DNA from: Nectonema munidae
Taxonomy: Eukaryota > Nematomorpha > Nectonematoida > Nectonematidae
Reading direction: 5' to 3'
Length of the DNA: 64,000 nt
Assembly (NCBI GenBank): GCA_030549495.1
Contig: JAUIRK010000004.1
Coordinates: forward strand, 620,001 to 684,000
How positions within the stretch are numbered: position 1 is the stretch's first letter; each line of letters starts with the position of its first letter. Shown one piece after another: positions 31,591-43,600 of this stretch. Under the pieces are notes generated by a model. It did not search any database and was not told the DNA's origin. It saw nothing but the letters and a program-made list of their open reading frames with translations. The translations under genes were made by a program, and so were the position numbers.

Positions 31591-31770
31591 TAAAAGTTTA
31601 TTATAATACTTATATCTATTCTAATGAAACAAGAAATAGATAACAATCATATAAGTATATATAAAGTTTAAAATTTATATAGATAAAAAATACTAAAATT
31701 TAATTCAAAAATTTATAGATGAAGAAAAAATGCTAAAAACCGTATTTAACTTTTTAGCAAAAATGAAGGA
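31591..31770. other. AT-rich junction before the segmental duplication
   Basis: I see nothing supportable. Confidence 0.35.
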
Positions 31771-31879
31771 TATCAGAGCTGGGGTCCAAAAATACGTTTT
31801 TTCAGAAATGGAAGCAGAAAATTATAAGGCGACCCCGAAGCCCTGGGAAATACCAGAGATAGTATCACTAAAAATATCA

Positions 31880-32165
31880 AACTTACGCAAAGTTTTCATC
31901 CATTCGCAACTTTGTGCATTTGTAAATATAGTGAATAAGACTTTGAGTCATAAAAAGCTGAAAAATTTAAAGAGAATCATGTAAAACTTCAGCGCCGTTT
32001 TTCGGACCAGGAGGAACAGACTGAATATTTCGTATATTTCTGGACAGTGTTCTTCCAAAAGAAGCTTGAGTTGGCTCCCAATAATACACAGTTTCATATG
32101 GAGCAGTCAAAGAATCATAATTTTCTAACGAAATTGAAGATTCTGAAGAACTTTAAGTATGGATT
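31880..32165 (-). pseudogene. piggyBac exon-1-like remnant
   Basis: The minus strand reads APYETVYYWEPTQASFGRTL, SRNIRNIQSVPPGPK, then in another frame a segment ending in KLRMDENFA. It aligns with exon 1 of piggyBac #3 (APDSTEFYWDP, SGRVERINIRNF, PAGPKG, MLKLKSNYE). The rest of the transposase is missing. It is present again in copy 2 at about 50089-50375. Confidence 0.6.
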
Positions 32166-32584
32166 CAGAAAAAGAAAAACGATCTTCTAAGTCTGAAGAT
32201 TCACTCTTTATTAGAAATATGGGAAGAAAAACTCAAGAAATCCAATAAAATAAAAAAGAATGGAAACACTTGTGATATTACGAATAATTTTTATACAAAT
32301 ACCAACAGCTGAAAACGTGCGATAAAAGTACAGATGCTTATGTGGTAAATCAAGTTATTTTTTATGTATTATCAAGTCCATTTTTTGAAAAATAAGTTAC
32401 GACCGGTATGTTTTTTGTCTCCTTGTTAGATCTAAAGTAACTGCTAAAATAAACAGATCCTGATACCTAAAATAACAATAAAAAATATGATATATCAACA
32501 AGTAACCTATGTTTTTATTTCTTAGAAATAACAAATAGAAGTTAAAAAATTTATATTGATCGTTTTTCAGCGTTTATTGAAAAA

Positions 32585-33041
32585 GCTAGTTAAGTAACTT
32601 TGTTTCATCTTTTTTTTGGGAACTTCATTTTCTATTCTCTGCAAAATTTTGTTATAGCTTGGAATGAGATCTTCGTTGTTTTCTGTCATTTCAATCCAGT
32701 TTTTGATAATCTCCATGGCATTGTTGTCCTGTAAAAGTGTGGGCTTTTTTTTCCATAGGTTCGCTATTCTTTTCTAAATATTCATCTTCATTGTCAGTTT
32801 CTTCTTTCTCACACTTTTTCGACAGAATACCTTCTACAATCTCCCGATCGCTTGTCAATTCTGCAGTCAACAAATTTTCATCAATTCGTACATAATCTTT
32901 AAATGGGGCACATGATTTGTTTTCACTATCAATCTCAATTTTATCCAAAATTTCTTCATTGCTGTCTAACAGGGATTGTTCTAACAAGCTTAAAGTCTGC
33001 GTGTCTGAAACAATTTTAAATTGTTGATTCGTTGACATCAC
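32585..33041 (-). pseudogene. Tigger/pogo-type transposase C-terminal remnant
   Basis: An open piece (32691-33041) reads RIDENLLTAELTSDREIVEG with an acidic stretch. In the next frame the sequence gives AMEIIKNWIEMTENNEDLIP, SYNKILQRIENEV and a short basic end, stopping near 32585. An acidic linker, a paired-helix tail (ALxxxxxxxxWxExT) and a short end are typical of Tigger/jerky/CENP-B-like transposases after the DDE domain. The DDE and DNA-binding domains are missing and there is one frameshift near 32725. Confidence 0.6.
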
Positions 33042-33547
33042 TCCATGCTCGGTTCAGCATTCGTATAGAATCTGAACCTATAGTATGTAAAGAAAGAAAG
33101 AAAGAATTTATTGAAAAAAATGTACAATTTAGAATAAAAAATTGCAGTAGTTATTAAAAATTCAGTAGTTGAGCACACTCAAGACTAATTAAAGCCGCTA
33201 ATTAGTGTCACTCAAATTATAAGAGATTAAAAAATATATTGAAAGAGTACATATAAAAGAGGTAAATTATTGTGGGTAATTATATTAAAAAAGTATGCAT
33301 GATAGTAAAAGATTTACAATTTAGAAAAAAGCATTGGCTATTATAAATTTATATGTAAATAAATATATTTTATTTATAATACATAGTTTGTAAACAAAAC
33401 AGAATACATAAATGGACTAAAAAAACACAGAAAATGAAAATCAGTTGTATTCATAAGGTGAACGACATATATTACAAGCATAGCAGTTTTCAACATTACA
33501 AGAACAATAATTTAACAGCTTTAACATTTGATGCTTGTAACAATTAA

Positions 33548-33705
33548 ATACTTCGAGATATACGGGTTATTCAAAATATCAGAGTTCGAGATATCCAAAC
33601 TTATTTACATGTAATGTATAGGGAAAAAAGTTCGTACCATAAAAGAACTTCGAGATAACCGATACTTCGAGATATCACATGTTCGAGATATCGAAGTTTC
33701 ACATA
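33548..33705. repeat. TTCGAGATAT cluster, putative Tigger end
   Basis: TTCGAGATA and variants (CTTCGAGATAACC, GTTCGAGATATC) occur about seven times in 160 bp in one orientation. Arrays of this type occur at the ends of Tigger/pogo-like transposons, so this is probably the right end of the internally deleted element whose coding remnant lies to the left. Confidence 0.45.
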
Positions 33706-33754
33706 TATATAAAAATTAATTTTTAAAATTTTAAAAAAGTTCAAAAATGTGTTT

Positions 33755-34195
33755 ATTTTCTTGTTTTTTTTCTATATTTCAAATCTGATTCTCTGACTAA
33801 ACTCCATATGTAATCTCCCATCATATTTTCATCACAATGACCCTGATATCTTGGTTCAATCTCTTTTAAATCTTGATGAAATCTCTCTCCTTGTAAAAGA
33901 AACCCATGTTTTTAAATCTGTCCAAATGAGAATTCAACATGTGCATTTTTAATGACATTCGACAGCCCATTAATTCAAAAAACTTCATCAAATCCTGTAT
34001 GAGATCTTGGTAATTTTCTGCTCTGTGTTTACCCAAAAACCTTCAACAACAGCTTTCATGCAAAACCAAGCCTTTTTTCTGTTTCTGTAAGAAGATTTGA
34101 AAAATCATCGGAGTTAAATCTTCTTAATTTGTGGTCCAATAAAAATACGGCCTTTAATTTTTGCTTCAAATAGTTCGGGAAAAAAATAAGTAGAT
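33755..34195 (-). pseudogene. Remnant of a CACTA-like transposase (relative of 53.1 kb gene)
   Basis: Frames on the minus strand carry GPQI, GxHRAENYQDLIQDLMKF, CRMSLKMHMLNSHLDRF, then DLKEIEPRYQGHCDENM. These align with residues about 316-432 of the transposase at 53.1 kb (VGPQI, KKAENYPELI, NCNMSLKMHFLHSHLN, RYQGKWGSSM). This copy has a small deletion before the EQGERFH block; copy 2 preserves the frame better (51897-52187). Confidence 0.7.
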
Positions 34196-34584
34196 ATTAA
34201 AAGCTAGTGAACTTGGACTTAACTATATCAGTGCCGAGGGGGCTTTTACAACCCCCCCCCCCCCTGACTAAAATTAAAACTACGGTAAATTGACTTGATC
34301 GTTATTTATGAAACTTAGTGACTCTTCCTAAATTTTTTAGCTCTATTTTTGCATAAGTTCATCTACCCCTAATTGCTAAATTGACTAGTTTAAATGAAAT
34401 AAAGTAATTTACTCAAAGTTTTTATATATTTTTTCAAGTAATCGTAATTTTATTAAGAATTTAACTACTTTTAACTCAACTAAAAAAAAATTTTTTTTTA
34501 GATTTTATATAATTGTCAAAAATTAAGAGATTAATTACAGCTTTCTGTAGAGAACAACTTTCTGCAAATGAAAAAGTATTTTTT

Positions 34585-34985
34585 ATAGATATAATATTTT
34601 ATACATGTATCACCTTTTTACATACACCCTAAAAGCAATGGTGATGTTCAATTATTGAGAAAATCAACCTGTCATTTTTGATGGATGTTTGATAGTTTAC
34701 AGAGAAAAACTTATTATGTATTTTATATATGTATACCCTATTTCATACACCCTAAAAACGATAGTGGTGTTCATTTATTGTGGAAATCAATCAAGCTTTT
34801 GATTTGGTAGATTTTAAACGTTTTAGGAAAACAATTAAAAAAAAATTACTATATTTTTTGCATATGTATACCCTTATTTATACACCCTGAAAACAAGGCG
34901 TTTTTCATTTGCCGTAAAAATCAATCAAACCTCTTTTGTTGAATGATTGATATTTTACGGCAAAAATAGAAAATACCATATAAGT
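34585..34985. repeat. ~130-bp tandem repeat, three units
   Basis: Three units start with TTTTATAxATGTATxACC near 34590, 34719 and 34853 and contain ATACACCCTRAAARC and GTGxTGTTCATTTATTG. The second copy of the duplication has the same units, the first of them cut by the CACTA-like element. Confidence 0.75.
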
Positions 34986-36269
34986 TTTAATAACTATATA
35001 AGATCTAACTCCCAAAAAAAATTGCTCTTTCCTTTAAATAATTAAAATTTAATAAAAAAATGCAAAAACTTGATACAAGTTTATTGAGTGGAAACAAAGG
35101 AATGAAAAAGCAAAAAAATAGAAATACAATAGTTTTAAAATGAAAAATTAACGACATTCTGGACAACATGTGTATGAATGTTTAGGGCATATGAACTTTT
35201 TACAAACTTCACACTGTTTTGAAACTTTACTGATTTTATTTTTCTTTGTTTTGTAGTCTGTTCCTTGTATGTTTTTCATACAATAATCACATCTTTTTTT
35301 TGATGAAGTCGACGGAGAAGGTTCGGAGGGTGGTATGGATTCAGTGCCAGCGATAAACTGAATCGATTCGTTAATTTTTCTAATAATATTAGAATTCTTA
35401 ATCCATGTCTAGGTCTTTCTTTTAAATAAGGTAAAATTAAAGCATAAACTAATTTCAATCCCATTTCGACGCTATTCGTTTTTCTTGGATTAAGATTTTT
35501 GTTTATGCTATAAATCGTCGTTGCGTTTATTCGTCCTGTATCTAATATGTAAGAAAACGCAGCTGTAGTCCATTTTTTAGATTTGCGTGAAGTAGAAAAG
35601 TTTCTCATTTTTTGATTTACAATATCCGTACCTCCTTTTTTATAATCATAATATTTATATATGGCAGGCTTTCTTCTTTCATCAAAAGTTACACCTTTAA
35701 TAAAAGGCCGTGAACTCATCAAAAGAACATTTTTTTCCCTTTAGACTTAGTTTTCACCACATAGCTATGCAAAGATAAATATTTAAAATCTCTATCAAAC
35801 CAAAATTTATATGACATATTCTCCCTAAAATCTACATTTTTAATATCAGTTGGTATTCCTTTTCGATTTTGATTTATTGTTCCCACTGTAGTGATACCCC
35901 TCTCATAAAGCCACTGAACCAACTCTATGGAGGTATATAGTCTATCAATTGTAAGATTACGGCCTCTTAACCCTAGAACGACCAAGTGGGTCAATTTACC
36001 GGTAAACTTTTTTCAATTTATTATAATTTTTTGAAATTTGAACTGATTTATTCGAAATCTTTAAAATTCTATTATTTTCCACTAAATTATGATATGAATT
36101 AGTTTTTTTTGTTTTAAAGAATTATTGACGTTTATATAAGCTTTTCTTCAACAAAGACCATGCCGGTCAAATGACCGAAAATGTAATTTTCTAATTTTAC
36201 AAAAAAAAAAGCAAAAAATCTACTTTATTAAATTAAAGAAAAGGAAATGAAATACTTTATAGCTCAAAT

Positions 36270-37856
36270 TTAAGATAATTTCAAGCATAATTTACATACT
36301 TGGATAGAGCATGATCCACATATGTAGTTAGAACAATTAGGACAAGACGTTCTTGTTTTATTTTTATGACATATTTTACATGTCGTTCTTTTCCCATCTG
36401 CCAAAAGTTTTGCAGAGGAAGTCGATGTTCTTTCTTTATTTGGAATTATTATTTTTTGACTACTCCTTGAAGTTCGTTCCTTCTCGCAAAGAGATTCGCC
36501 AAGTTCAATCAAAAACTCTCGTCTTTTTTTCTTCGTAATTTCCAATTCTTTGCATAAAACATAAGTGTTCAGACACACCATGTCTAGTAAGTTGAAAAAG
36601 ACTGAGAGTGGCCATCTTCTAGAGCCAGGCTTTGTAGAAAACGCTCTCAGCATCTCATCAGCAGTATCTACTCCACCTTTCGTTTTATTGTAGTAAAGAA
36701 TACACTCTGGTCTCTTTTTTGAATCCTCAGGCATTACTTTGACATCCCGATGCTGTGATGACAAGAGAAAAACATCCTTGCTCTTTTTGGCTCTATATCC
36801 AATCAGCATGATGCCTTCATCACGGGTAAAAAGAAATTTCGACTTGTAAAGAGTGTCCTTTTTCTCAAATTTTATTTCATTTGGAATTTCTCTTCGGTGA
36901 GATCTAATAGTTCCCACGAGAGTTGTCTTCATCTTCAACAGGTTTTTGGCACAAGAGAGGCTTGTGAAAAAATTATCACAAGTAACATTTAGGCCCATAT
37001 CCTTATAAGGGTCTAACAATTTTATAACAACATGCTCACCTTGACTTGAGTGTACTCGATACTTATCTTTACCTGTGTACGGAAAGGCTTGTAAGACATA
37101 ATAATTGTATGTATCACAGAGCACCCAAAACTTGATTCCAAATTTGGATGGCTTGTTGGGCATATACTGGATAAATTTACATCTACTACGACATGGATAT
37201 AGTTGTTCATCAACGGTTACTGATTCATTGGGGAAATAGCATCATTGGAAGTTGTCAGTTGTACTAGTCCAAAGTGAGCGAATTGCTGCGAACGGGTCTT
37301 TTTCCTTTCTTAGAGAACGCAAGTTTTTGTCATCAAATCTCAAGTAAAGTAAAATTTTTTTGAATTCATTACGAGACATTGTGTCGCTAAATACTTGTCT
37401 TCCATAATTTATGTTCCAAAAACTATGAAGAGGTTCATTGCGTCCTTTGAAGACACCTCTCAGTATGCAAAGTCCAAAGAAAGCATGAAATTTTGGCAAC
37501 GATAAAGAAAAGTTTGAGTTACTTTTTCTTTTGGCCTCTTCTTCGGTAAATCTAATTATGTCATTTATACTTCTGTATCCGTATACTTCCATAAAAACAT
37601 CAAGAAGATTGTTAACTCGATTTTTAATAAAAAGGGTAGGTCCAGCTGATCTACGAAGAAGATTACGCGAAAGTGTCTTGCTCAATGTAGGACATTCAGT
37701 TGTCCAAAGAGTCTTGTCTTTTGATTGGAAAGTAGATGAACCAGATACATCAGAAGAGGAAAGTGAAGTATCACTGGATTCCAAGACAGAGCTTACAGAT
37801 AAAGAAGAAAATTCTTTGGAGCTTGAGATTTCATAAGAGTCAGTAGTGTAATCCAT
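36270..37856 (-). pseudogene. piggyBac #5 transposase, one in-frame stop
   Basis: The ATG is at 37856 (MDYTTDSYEISS), followed by a Ser-rich acidic N-terminus and the family block FFGLCILRGVFKGRNEPLHS, FDDKNLRSLRKEKDPFAAIR. A single TGA codon near 37240 interrupts the frame. Then CYFPNESVTVDEQLYPCRSR (first Asp), VTCDNFFTSLSCA (second Asp), YNKTKGGVDTADEMLRAFST (third Asp), WPLSVFFNLLDMVCLN, and the C-terminal zinc domain CKICHKNKTRTSCPNC ... CGSCS ... CKLC. There is no intron. Apart from the stop the protein is complete, about 528 residues, so read-through or a sequencing error deserves thought. Confidence 0.9.
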
Positions 37857-37980
37857 TCTTTCCCAAAAAAATTTTATGCGCAAAGTAGAGGAAATTAAAA
37901 TGCAAGGAATTGGAGAAGTCAATGAAGAGAAAAGCAAATAATTGGAGGAGTCAATGAAGAGTTGCGATTGTTATGGAGTT

Positions 37981-38665
37981 GAAGAAGTAAGAAGAATCAA
38001 TATAATTCCGAATTATGCACACACGTATCGCTGCAGTTTCAAATATCTCTTACTTTACCAAGGTCGTTACAATATTCCATGGTAATGTAAATCATGTATC
38101 ACATATATGTCAAATATCAACATTTATTTATCAAAACATAGTTCAATGAAGAATTAGTGACGACACAACATAATTCTTATGTAAAAAGTTAAATATTTTG
38201 TGAAGCAACAGTACGCACGTCATAAATATGTTGGGAAATACATCTCTCAACGTATCCTTTTTGTTGCAAGAATTGTGTACTTGAATGATAGGTTGCTTCA
38301 TTCGTTTTTGTTCTGATAAGATTGTTATGGAATTGAAGAAGTAAGAAGAATCAATATAATTCCGAATTATGCACACACGTATCGCTGCAGTTTCAAATAT
38401 CTCTTACTTTACCAAGGTCGTTACAATATTCCATGGTAATGTAAATCATGTATCACATATATGTCAAATATCAACATTTATTTATCAAAACATAGTTCAA
38501 TGAAGAATTAGTGACGACACAACATAATTCTTATGTAAAAAGTTAAATATTTTGTGAAGCAACAGTACGCACGTCATAAATATGTTGGGAAATACATCTC
38601 TCAACGTATCCTTTTTGTTGCAAGAATTGTGTACTTGAATGATAGGTTGCTTCATTCGTTTTTTT
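37981..38665. repeat. 354-bp tandem duplication inside piggyBac #5
   Basis: The sequence starting GAAGAAGTAAGAAGAATCAA at 37981 repeats from 38335 with almost no change (period 354). It lies upstream of the transposase and includes ACACACGTATCGCTGCAG. It is recent, or kept uniform. Confidence 0.9.
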
Positions 38666-39959
38666 GATAACGTTTATATCATAACTCAACGAAAATAGCT
38701 GAAATACCATATCGGTCAATTGACCGGTATGGTCCTACTTGATATATAAGATACATGGTCTTTCTAGGGTTAAGGGATAAACTTTTGCTCAAACGATTTA
38801 TCATAGATTTTACAATAGCAGATGATCGTGCTACGTAAAATTCACCTTCTTGACCACGAGGCTTACCTGCATAAACTACAAAGAATGTAAGCGGATAGCG
38901 AACTGCATTTATAGATTTAAAAAGAAGCCCGTATTTTTACGGTTTCATAGGATTAAATACATTAAAATGTATTCCGACTCAGTTTCATCCAATGTAAGGG
39001 CATCATCAGGGTTCATCCATTTACTACAATTTTTATTGAAATCCTCAAAAATCTCTAAATGCAGCCCATCTATCATAAAACCATCTAGATGCTCTAGTTT
39101 AGAGATCATCAAAACATAAAAAATGATTTATAAAATAATATATTTTGACACTCATTACTGATATGAACAGTGGGCTTCCAAGTTTTGACCATATCAGATG
39201 GGCACTTAAATGGTTCTGGCCTGAAAAAGCCCTGAGATAACATAACCTATGTATGCATAAAATTCAGCCTTAGATATTTTTTGAACACATGTTCGGTTTT
39301 TTTTTCAATTTCAAAGCTACTGAAGGTTGTATGATATAATTTTGAATTCTTATATTTGAGATTACTTATACAACAGTATAAGTTAATATTGATAATAGCA
39401 TGAGTTTAACCGTTTTGTATTAAATTTTCGAAAATGGGAGTTTTACAGCATGTATCCGTCTTTCGCGTATACCCAAGATAGGAGATTCTCTTGCGAAGGA
39501 TCTCCCGAAGACACATGAATTTCCTCATTTTCTGGTTCATCTAGCAAAAAATAATTTTCTTCACACAAGGTGTCGTCTAGAAACTAATTAATCTATTCTC
39601 AGTTTGAAGATCAGAATTTACCTTTTCGAACAAGTTTTTTGTTTTCGATATTTAAAGCATCCCATCCATAATCGGTTTCATCATCACTTATCACATCACC
39701 CTCTTCTTCATCAAGATCCATCCAGTCTGTTTCTCCAAAATCATCATACTCCTGAACAACATTACTATACAAGTTTGAAGACGCGTCAAGAACACCATCT
39801 TCTCCTTCACTCACATCTTCAAAAACAGCAAAAATATTTGGTACCTCAGAATTATCCATAAAAACACTACAAAAATAAAAAATGTAAAAAAAATATCCAA
39901 ATGAATTTTTACCTTGGATGCAGAAAGAAAGTAACGTGTAAAATCTGAAGCTCAAAAGA

Positions 39960-40680
39960 TTACAATTTTATAAACGCAAGCGGAAAAACTTTCAGATAAG
40001 AATTTACGATGATTATTAGTAATTTTATAAATCAGATTTATTTTTAAATGTTTACAACATATCAAAAAAGGGATGACAAAATTTCGTACACTTTTGGTAT
40101 ATATTGATTATAGAGCCAGTAACCTAATACAAACCCACACACACATACATACATACACACAGTCACACACACATACATACACAAAGATACATACACACAC
40201 ACACACCAAGGTCAAGGAAAAGTAACTACATCATTTGATAAAATAGACTGGTAATATACACATTAATTTTATTTATATTTTTAAAATAGACATGTAATAT
40301 AACATTATAACATCACAATTTTATTTATATTGTTGATGGATTTCATGAAAATATATGTGTTGATTATGAATTTTTAGTTATTATTGTAATATCGAATTGT
40401 TTGCATTGTGTATCATATTTACTCTCCACTAACCTATAGATGATTGATAACCTCAGCTGACGAAGATAGGAGTGTTGAAAAATTAAGAGAATAGAAAACT
40501 AAAACACGTAACTAAGATCTTCAAAAACTACAAAAATTGAAAATAGGAAAAATAATTCAAAAAATATAACCAAGTATTCCATTTAACACGATGAAAATAA
40601 AAGTTATTATTTGGGTATTGTAAGTTAAAGGATTACTTACTTTATTAGGCGCCCCTGTCTTTAGGGTGTTAGATAAAACA
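39960..40680. other. Spacer with a CA/CATA microsatellite
   Basis: No gene is seen. A CA-rich microsatellite with CATA variants covers 40133-40208. Confidence 0.7.
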
Positions 40681-43600
40681 TTAAATATAGATAAAAAAAA
40701 TTAAAAATATTTAAAAAAAAAACAAAAGAAAATCCCAACATTGTCTGTCTTGTTATAGATTATAAAATTTTCATTACGCTTCCTTTTCATGATAATATAT
40801 TTGAATATTTTGAAAACAAATTTGAAACATTCTATCCAGAAGGTTGCTTTTCTGTTTTTGAGTTTACATGGTAATTATTCTTTTAATATCTTTCATTAGA
40901 CGAGAAAAAATATAGATAAAATATTTAAAAATAAAAATAAATCACAACATTGTCTATAACATTGTCATTACGCTTCCTTTTCATGATAATATATTTGAAA
41001 CTCATAGAGTATTCATTCTTTTCAATGTTGTCTTTTTGAAAATTGAAATAACTTTGAAAACAAATTTGAGACGATAAAAAAATATAGATAAAAAATTTAA
41101 AAATATTTAAAAAAAAACAAAAGAAAATCCCAACATTGTCTGTCTCGTTATAAATTATAAAATTTTCATGATAATATATTTGAAACTCATAGAGTATTCA
41201 TTCTTTTCAATGTTGTCTTTTTAAAAATTTAAATAACTTTGAAAACAAATTTGAAACATTCTATCCAGAAGGTTGCTTTTCCGTTTTTGAGTTTACATGG
41301 TAATTATTCTTTTAATATCTTTCATTAGACGGTAAAAAAATATACAAAAATTTAAAAATAAAAAAATCATAACATTGTCTATAAAATTTTCATTACGCTT
41401 CCTTTTCATGATAATATATTTGAAACTCATAGAGTATTCATTCTTTTCAATATTGTCTTTTTGAAAATTTAAATAACTTTGAAAACAAATGTGAAACATT
41501 CTATCCAGAAGGTTGCTTTTCTGTTTTTGAGTTTTACATGGTAATTATTCCTTGGATATCTTTCATTAGACGATAAAAAAATATAGATAAAAAATTTAAA
41601 AATATTTAAAAAAAACAAAAGAAAATCCCAACATTGTCTGTCTTGTTATAGATTATAAAATTTTTATTACGCTTCCTTTTCATGATAATATATTTGAATA
41701 CTTTGAAAACAAATTTGAAACATTCTATCCAGAAGGTTGCTTTTCCGTTTTTGAGTTTACATGGTAATTATTCTTTTAATATCTTTCATTAGACGAGAAA
41801 AAATATAGATAAAATATTTAAAAATAAAAAAAATCACAACATTGTCTATAAAATTTTCATTACGCTTCCTTTTCCGTTTTTGAGTTTTACATGCTAATTA
41901 TTCCTTGGATATCTTTCATTAGACGATAAAAAAATATAGATAAAAAATTTAAAAATATTTAAAAAAAACAAAAGAAAATCCCAACATTGTCTGTCTTGTT
42001 ATAGATTATAAAATTTTCATTACGCTACCTTTTCATGATAATATATTTGAATACTTTGAAAAGAAATTTGAAACATTCTATCCAGAAGGTTGCTTTTCCG
42101 TTTTTGAGTTTACATGGTAATTATTCTTTTAACTTTCATTAGACGAGAAAAAATATAGATAAAATATTTAAAAATAAAAAAAATCACAACATTGTCTATA
42201 AAATTTTCATTACGCTTCCTTTTCATGATAATATATTTGAATACTTTGAAAACAAATTTGAACCAGAAGATTGCTTTTCCGTTTTTGAGTTTACATGGTA
42301 ATTATTCTTTTAATATCTTTCATTAGACGAGAAAAAATAGATAAAATATTTAAAAATAAAAACACAACATTGTCTATAAAATTTTCATTACGCTTCCTTT
42401 TGATGATAATATATTTGAAACTCATAGAGTATTCATTCTTTTCAATGTTGCCTTTTGAAAATTGAAATAACTTTGAAAACAAATGTGAAACATTCTATCC
42501 AGAAGGTTGCTTTTCTGTTTTTGAGTTTACATGGTAATTATTCTTTTAATATCTTTCATTAGACGAGAAAAAATATAGATAAAATATTTAAAAATAAAAA
42601 TAAATCACAACATTGTCTATAACATTGTCATTACGCTTCCTTTTCATGATAATATATTTGAAACTCATAGAGTATTCATTCTTTTCAATGTTGTCTTTTT
42701 GAAAATTGAAATAACTTTGAAAACAAATTTGAGACGATAAAAAAATATAGATAAAAAATTTAAAAATATTTAAAAAAAAACAAAAGAAAATCCCAACATT
42801 GTCTGTCTCGTTATAAATTATAAAATTTTCATGATAATATATTTGAAACTCATAGAGTATTCATTCTTTTCAATGTTGTCTTTTTAAAAATTTAAATAAC
42901 TTTGAAAACAAATTTGAAACATTCTATTCAGAAGGTTGCTCTTCCGTTTTTGAGTTTACATGGTAATTATTCTTTTAATATCTTTCATTAGACGGTAAAA
43001 AAATATACAAAAATTTAAAAATAAAAAAATCATAACATTGTCTATAAAATTTTCATTACGCTTCCTTTTCATGATAATATATTTGAAACTCATAGAGTAT
43101 TCATTCTTTTCAATATTGTCTTTTTGAAAATTTAAATAACTTTGAAAACAAATTTGAAACATTCTATCCAGAAGGTTGCTTTTCCGTTTTTGAGTTTTAC
43201 ATGGTAATTATTCCTTGGATATCTTTGATTAGACGATAAAAAAATTTAAAAATATTTAAAAAAAACAAAAGAAAATCCCAACATTGTCTGTCTTGTTATA
43301 GATTATAAAATTTTCATTACGCTTCCTTTTCATGATAATATATTTGAATACTTTGAAAACAAATTTGAAACATTCTATCCAGAATGTTGCTTTTCCGTTT
43401 TTGAGTTTACAGGGTAATTATTCTTTTAATATCTTTCATTAGACGAGAAAAAATATAGATAAAATATTTAAAAATAAAAATAAATCACAACATTGTCTAT
43501 AACATTTTCATTACGCTTCCTTTTCATGATAATATATTTGAAACTCATAGAGTATTCATTCTTTTCAATGTTGTCTTTTTAAAAATTGAAATAACTTTGA

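Larger units (their letters stand above)
31771..35023. repeat. Segmental duplication, copy 1
   Basis: About 3.25 kb repeated in direct orientation at 49980-55385 with very high identity. The shared block starts at TATCxGAGCTGGGGTCC and ends at CTAACTCCCAAAAAAAATT. It contains, in order, a piggyBac N-terminal remnant, a Tigger/pogo C-terminal remnant, a TTCGAGATAT-rich patch, a remnant of a CACTA-like transposase and a ~130-bp tandem repeat. Copy 1 lacks the CACTA-like insert found in copy 2. The copies differ by small indels (for instance about 50 bp near 33320 absent from copy 2). Confidence 0.93.
35971..38769 (-). mobile_element. piggyBac #5, nested in #6
   Basis: Flanked by TTAA (35967-35970 and 38770-38773), with inverted termini CCCTAGAACGACCAAGTGGG on the left and CCCTAGAAAGACCATGTATC on the right. 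The palindrome-like ACCGGTCAATTGACC type sequence lies near both ends. It is 2,799 bp. The gene has a single premature stop. A 354-bp tandem duplication lies between the gene and the right end. Confidence 0.9.
35148..39859 (-). pseudogene. piggyBac #6 transposase, split by piggyBac #5
   Basis: Two blocks flank #5. Right block (38774-39859): acidic N-terminus from the ATG at 39859 (MDNSEVPNIFAVFED), a long degraded stretch, then LTLDE, KYGLLFKSINAVRYPL and PRGQEGEFYVARSS. Left block (35148-35966): RGRNLTIDRLYTSIELVQWL (catalytic Asp), VGTINQNRKGIP, YKKGGTDIVNQKM (third Asp region), KWTTAAFSYILDTGRINAT, and a zinc-binding end CDYC ... CEVCKKFICPKHSY ... CCPEC with stop at 35148. Frameshifts near 35720, 35310 and around 38790-39000 make it dead. 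It is a different piggyBac group from #1-#4. Confidence 0.8.

Noticed and set aside
40133-40208. Telomere-like or CRISPR-like repeats
   Set aside because: Simple CA/CATA microsatellite; no spaced repeats of CRISPR type anywhere in the window.
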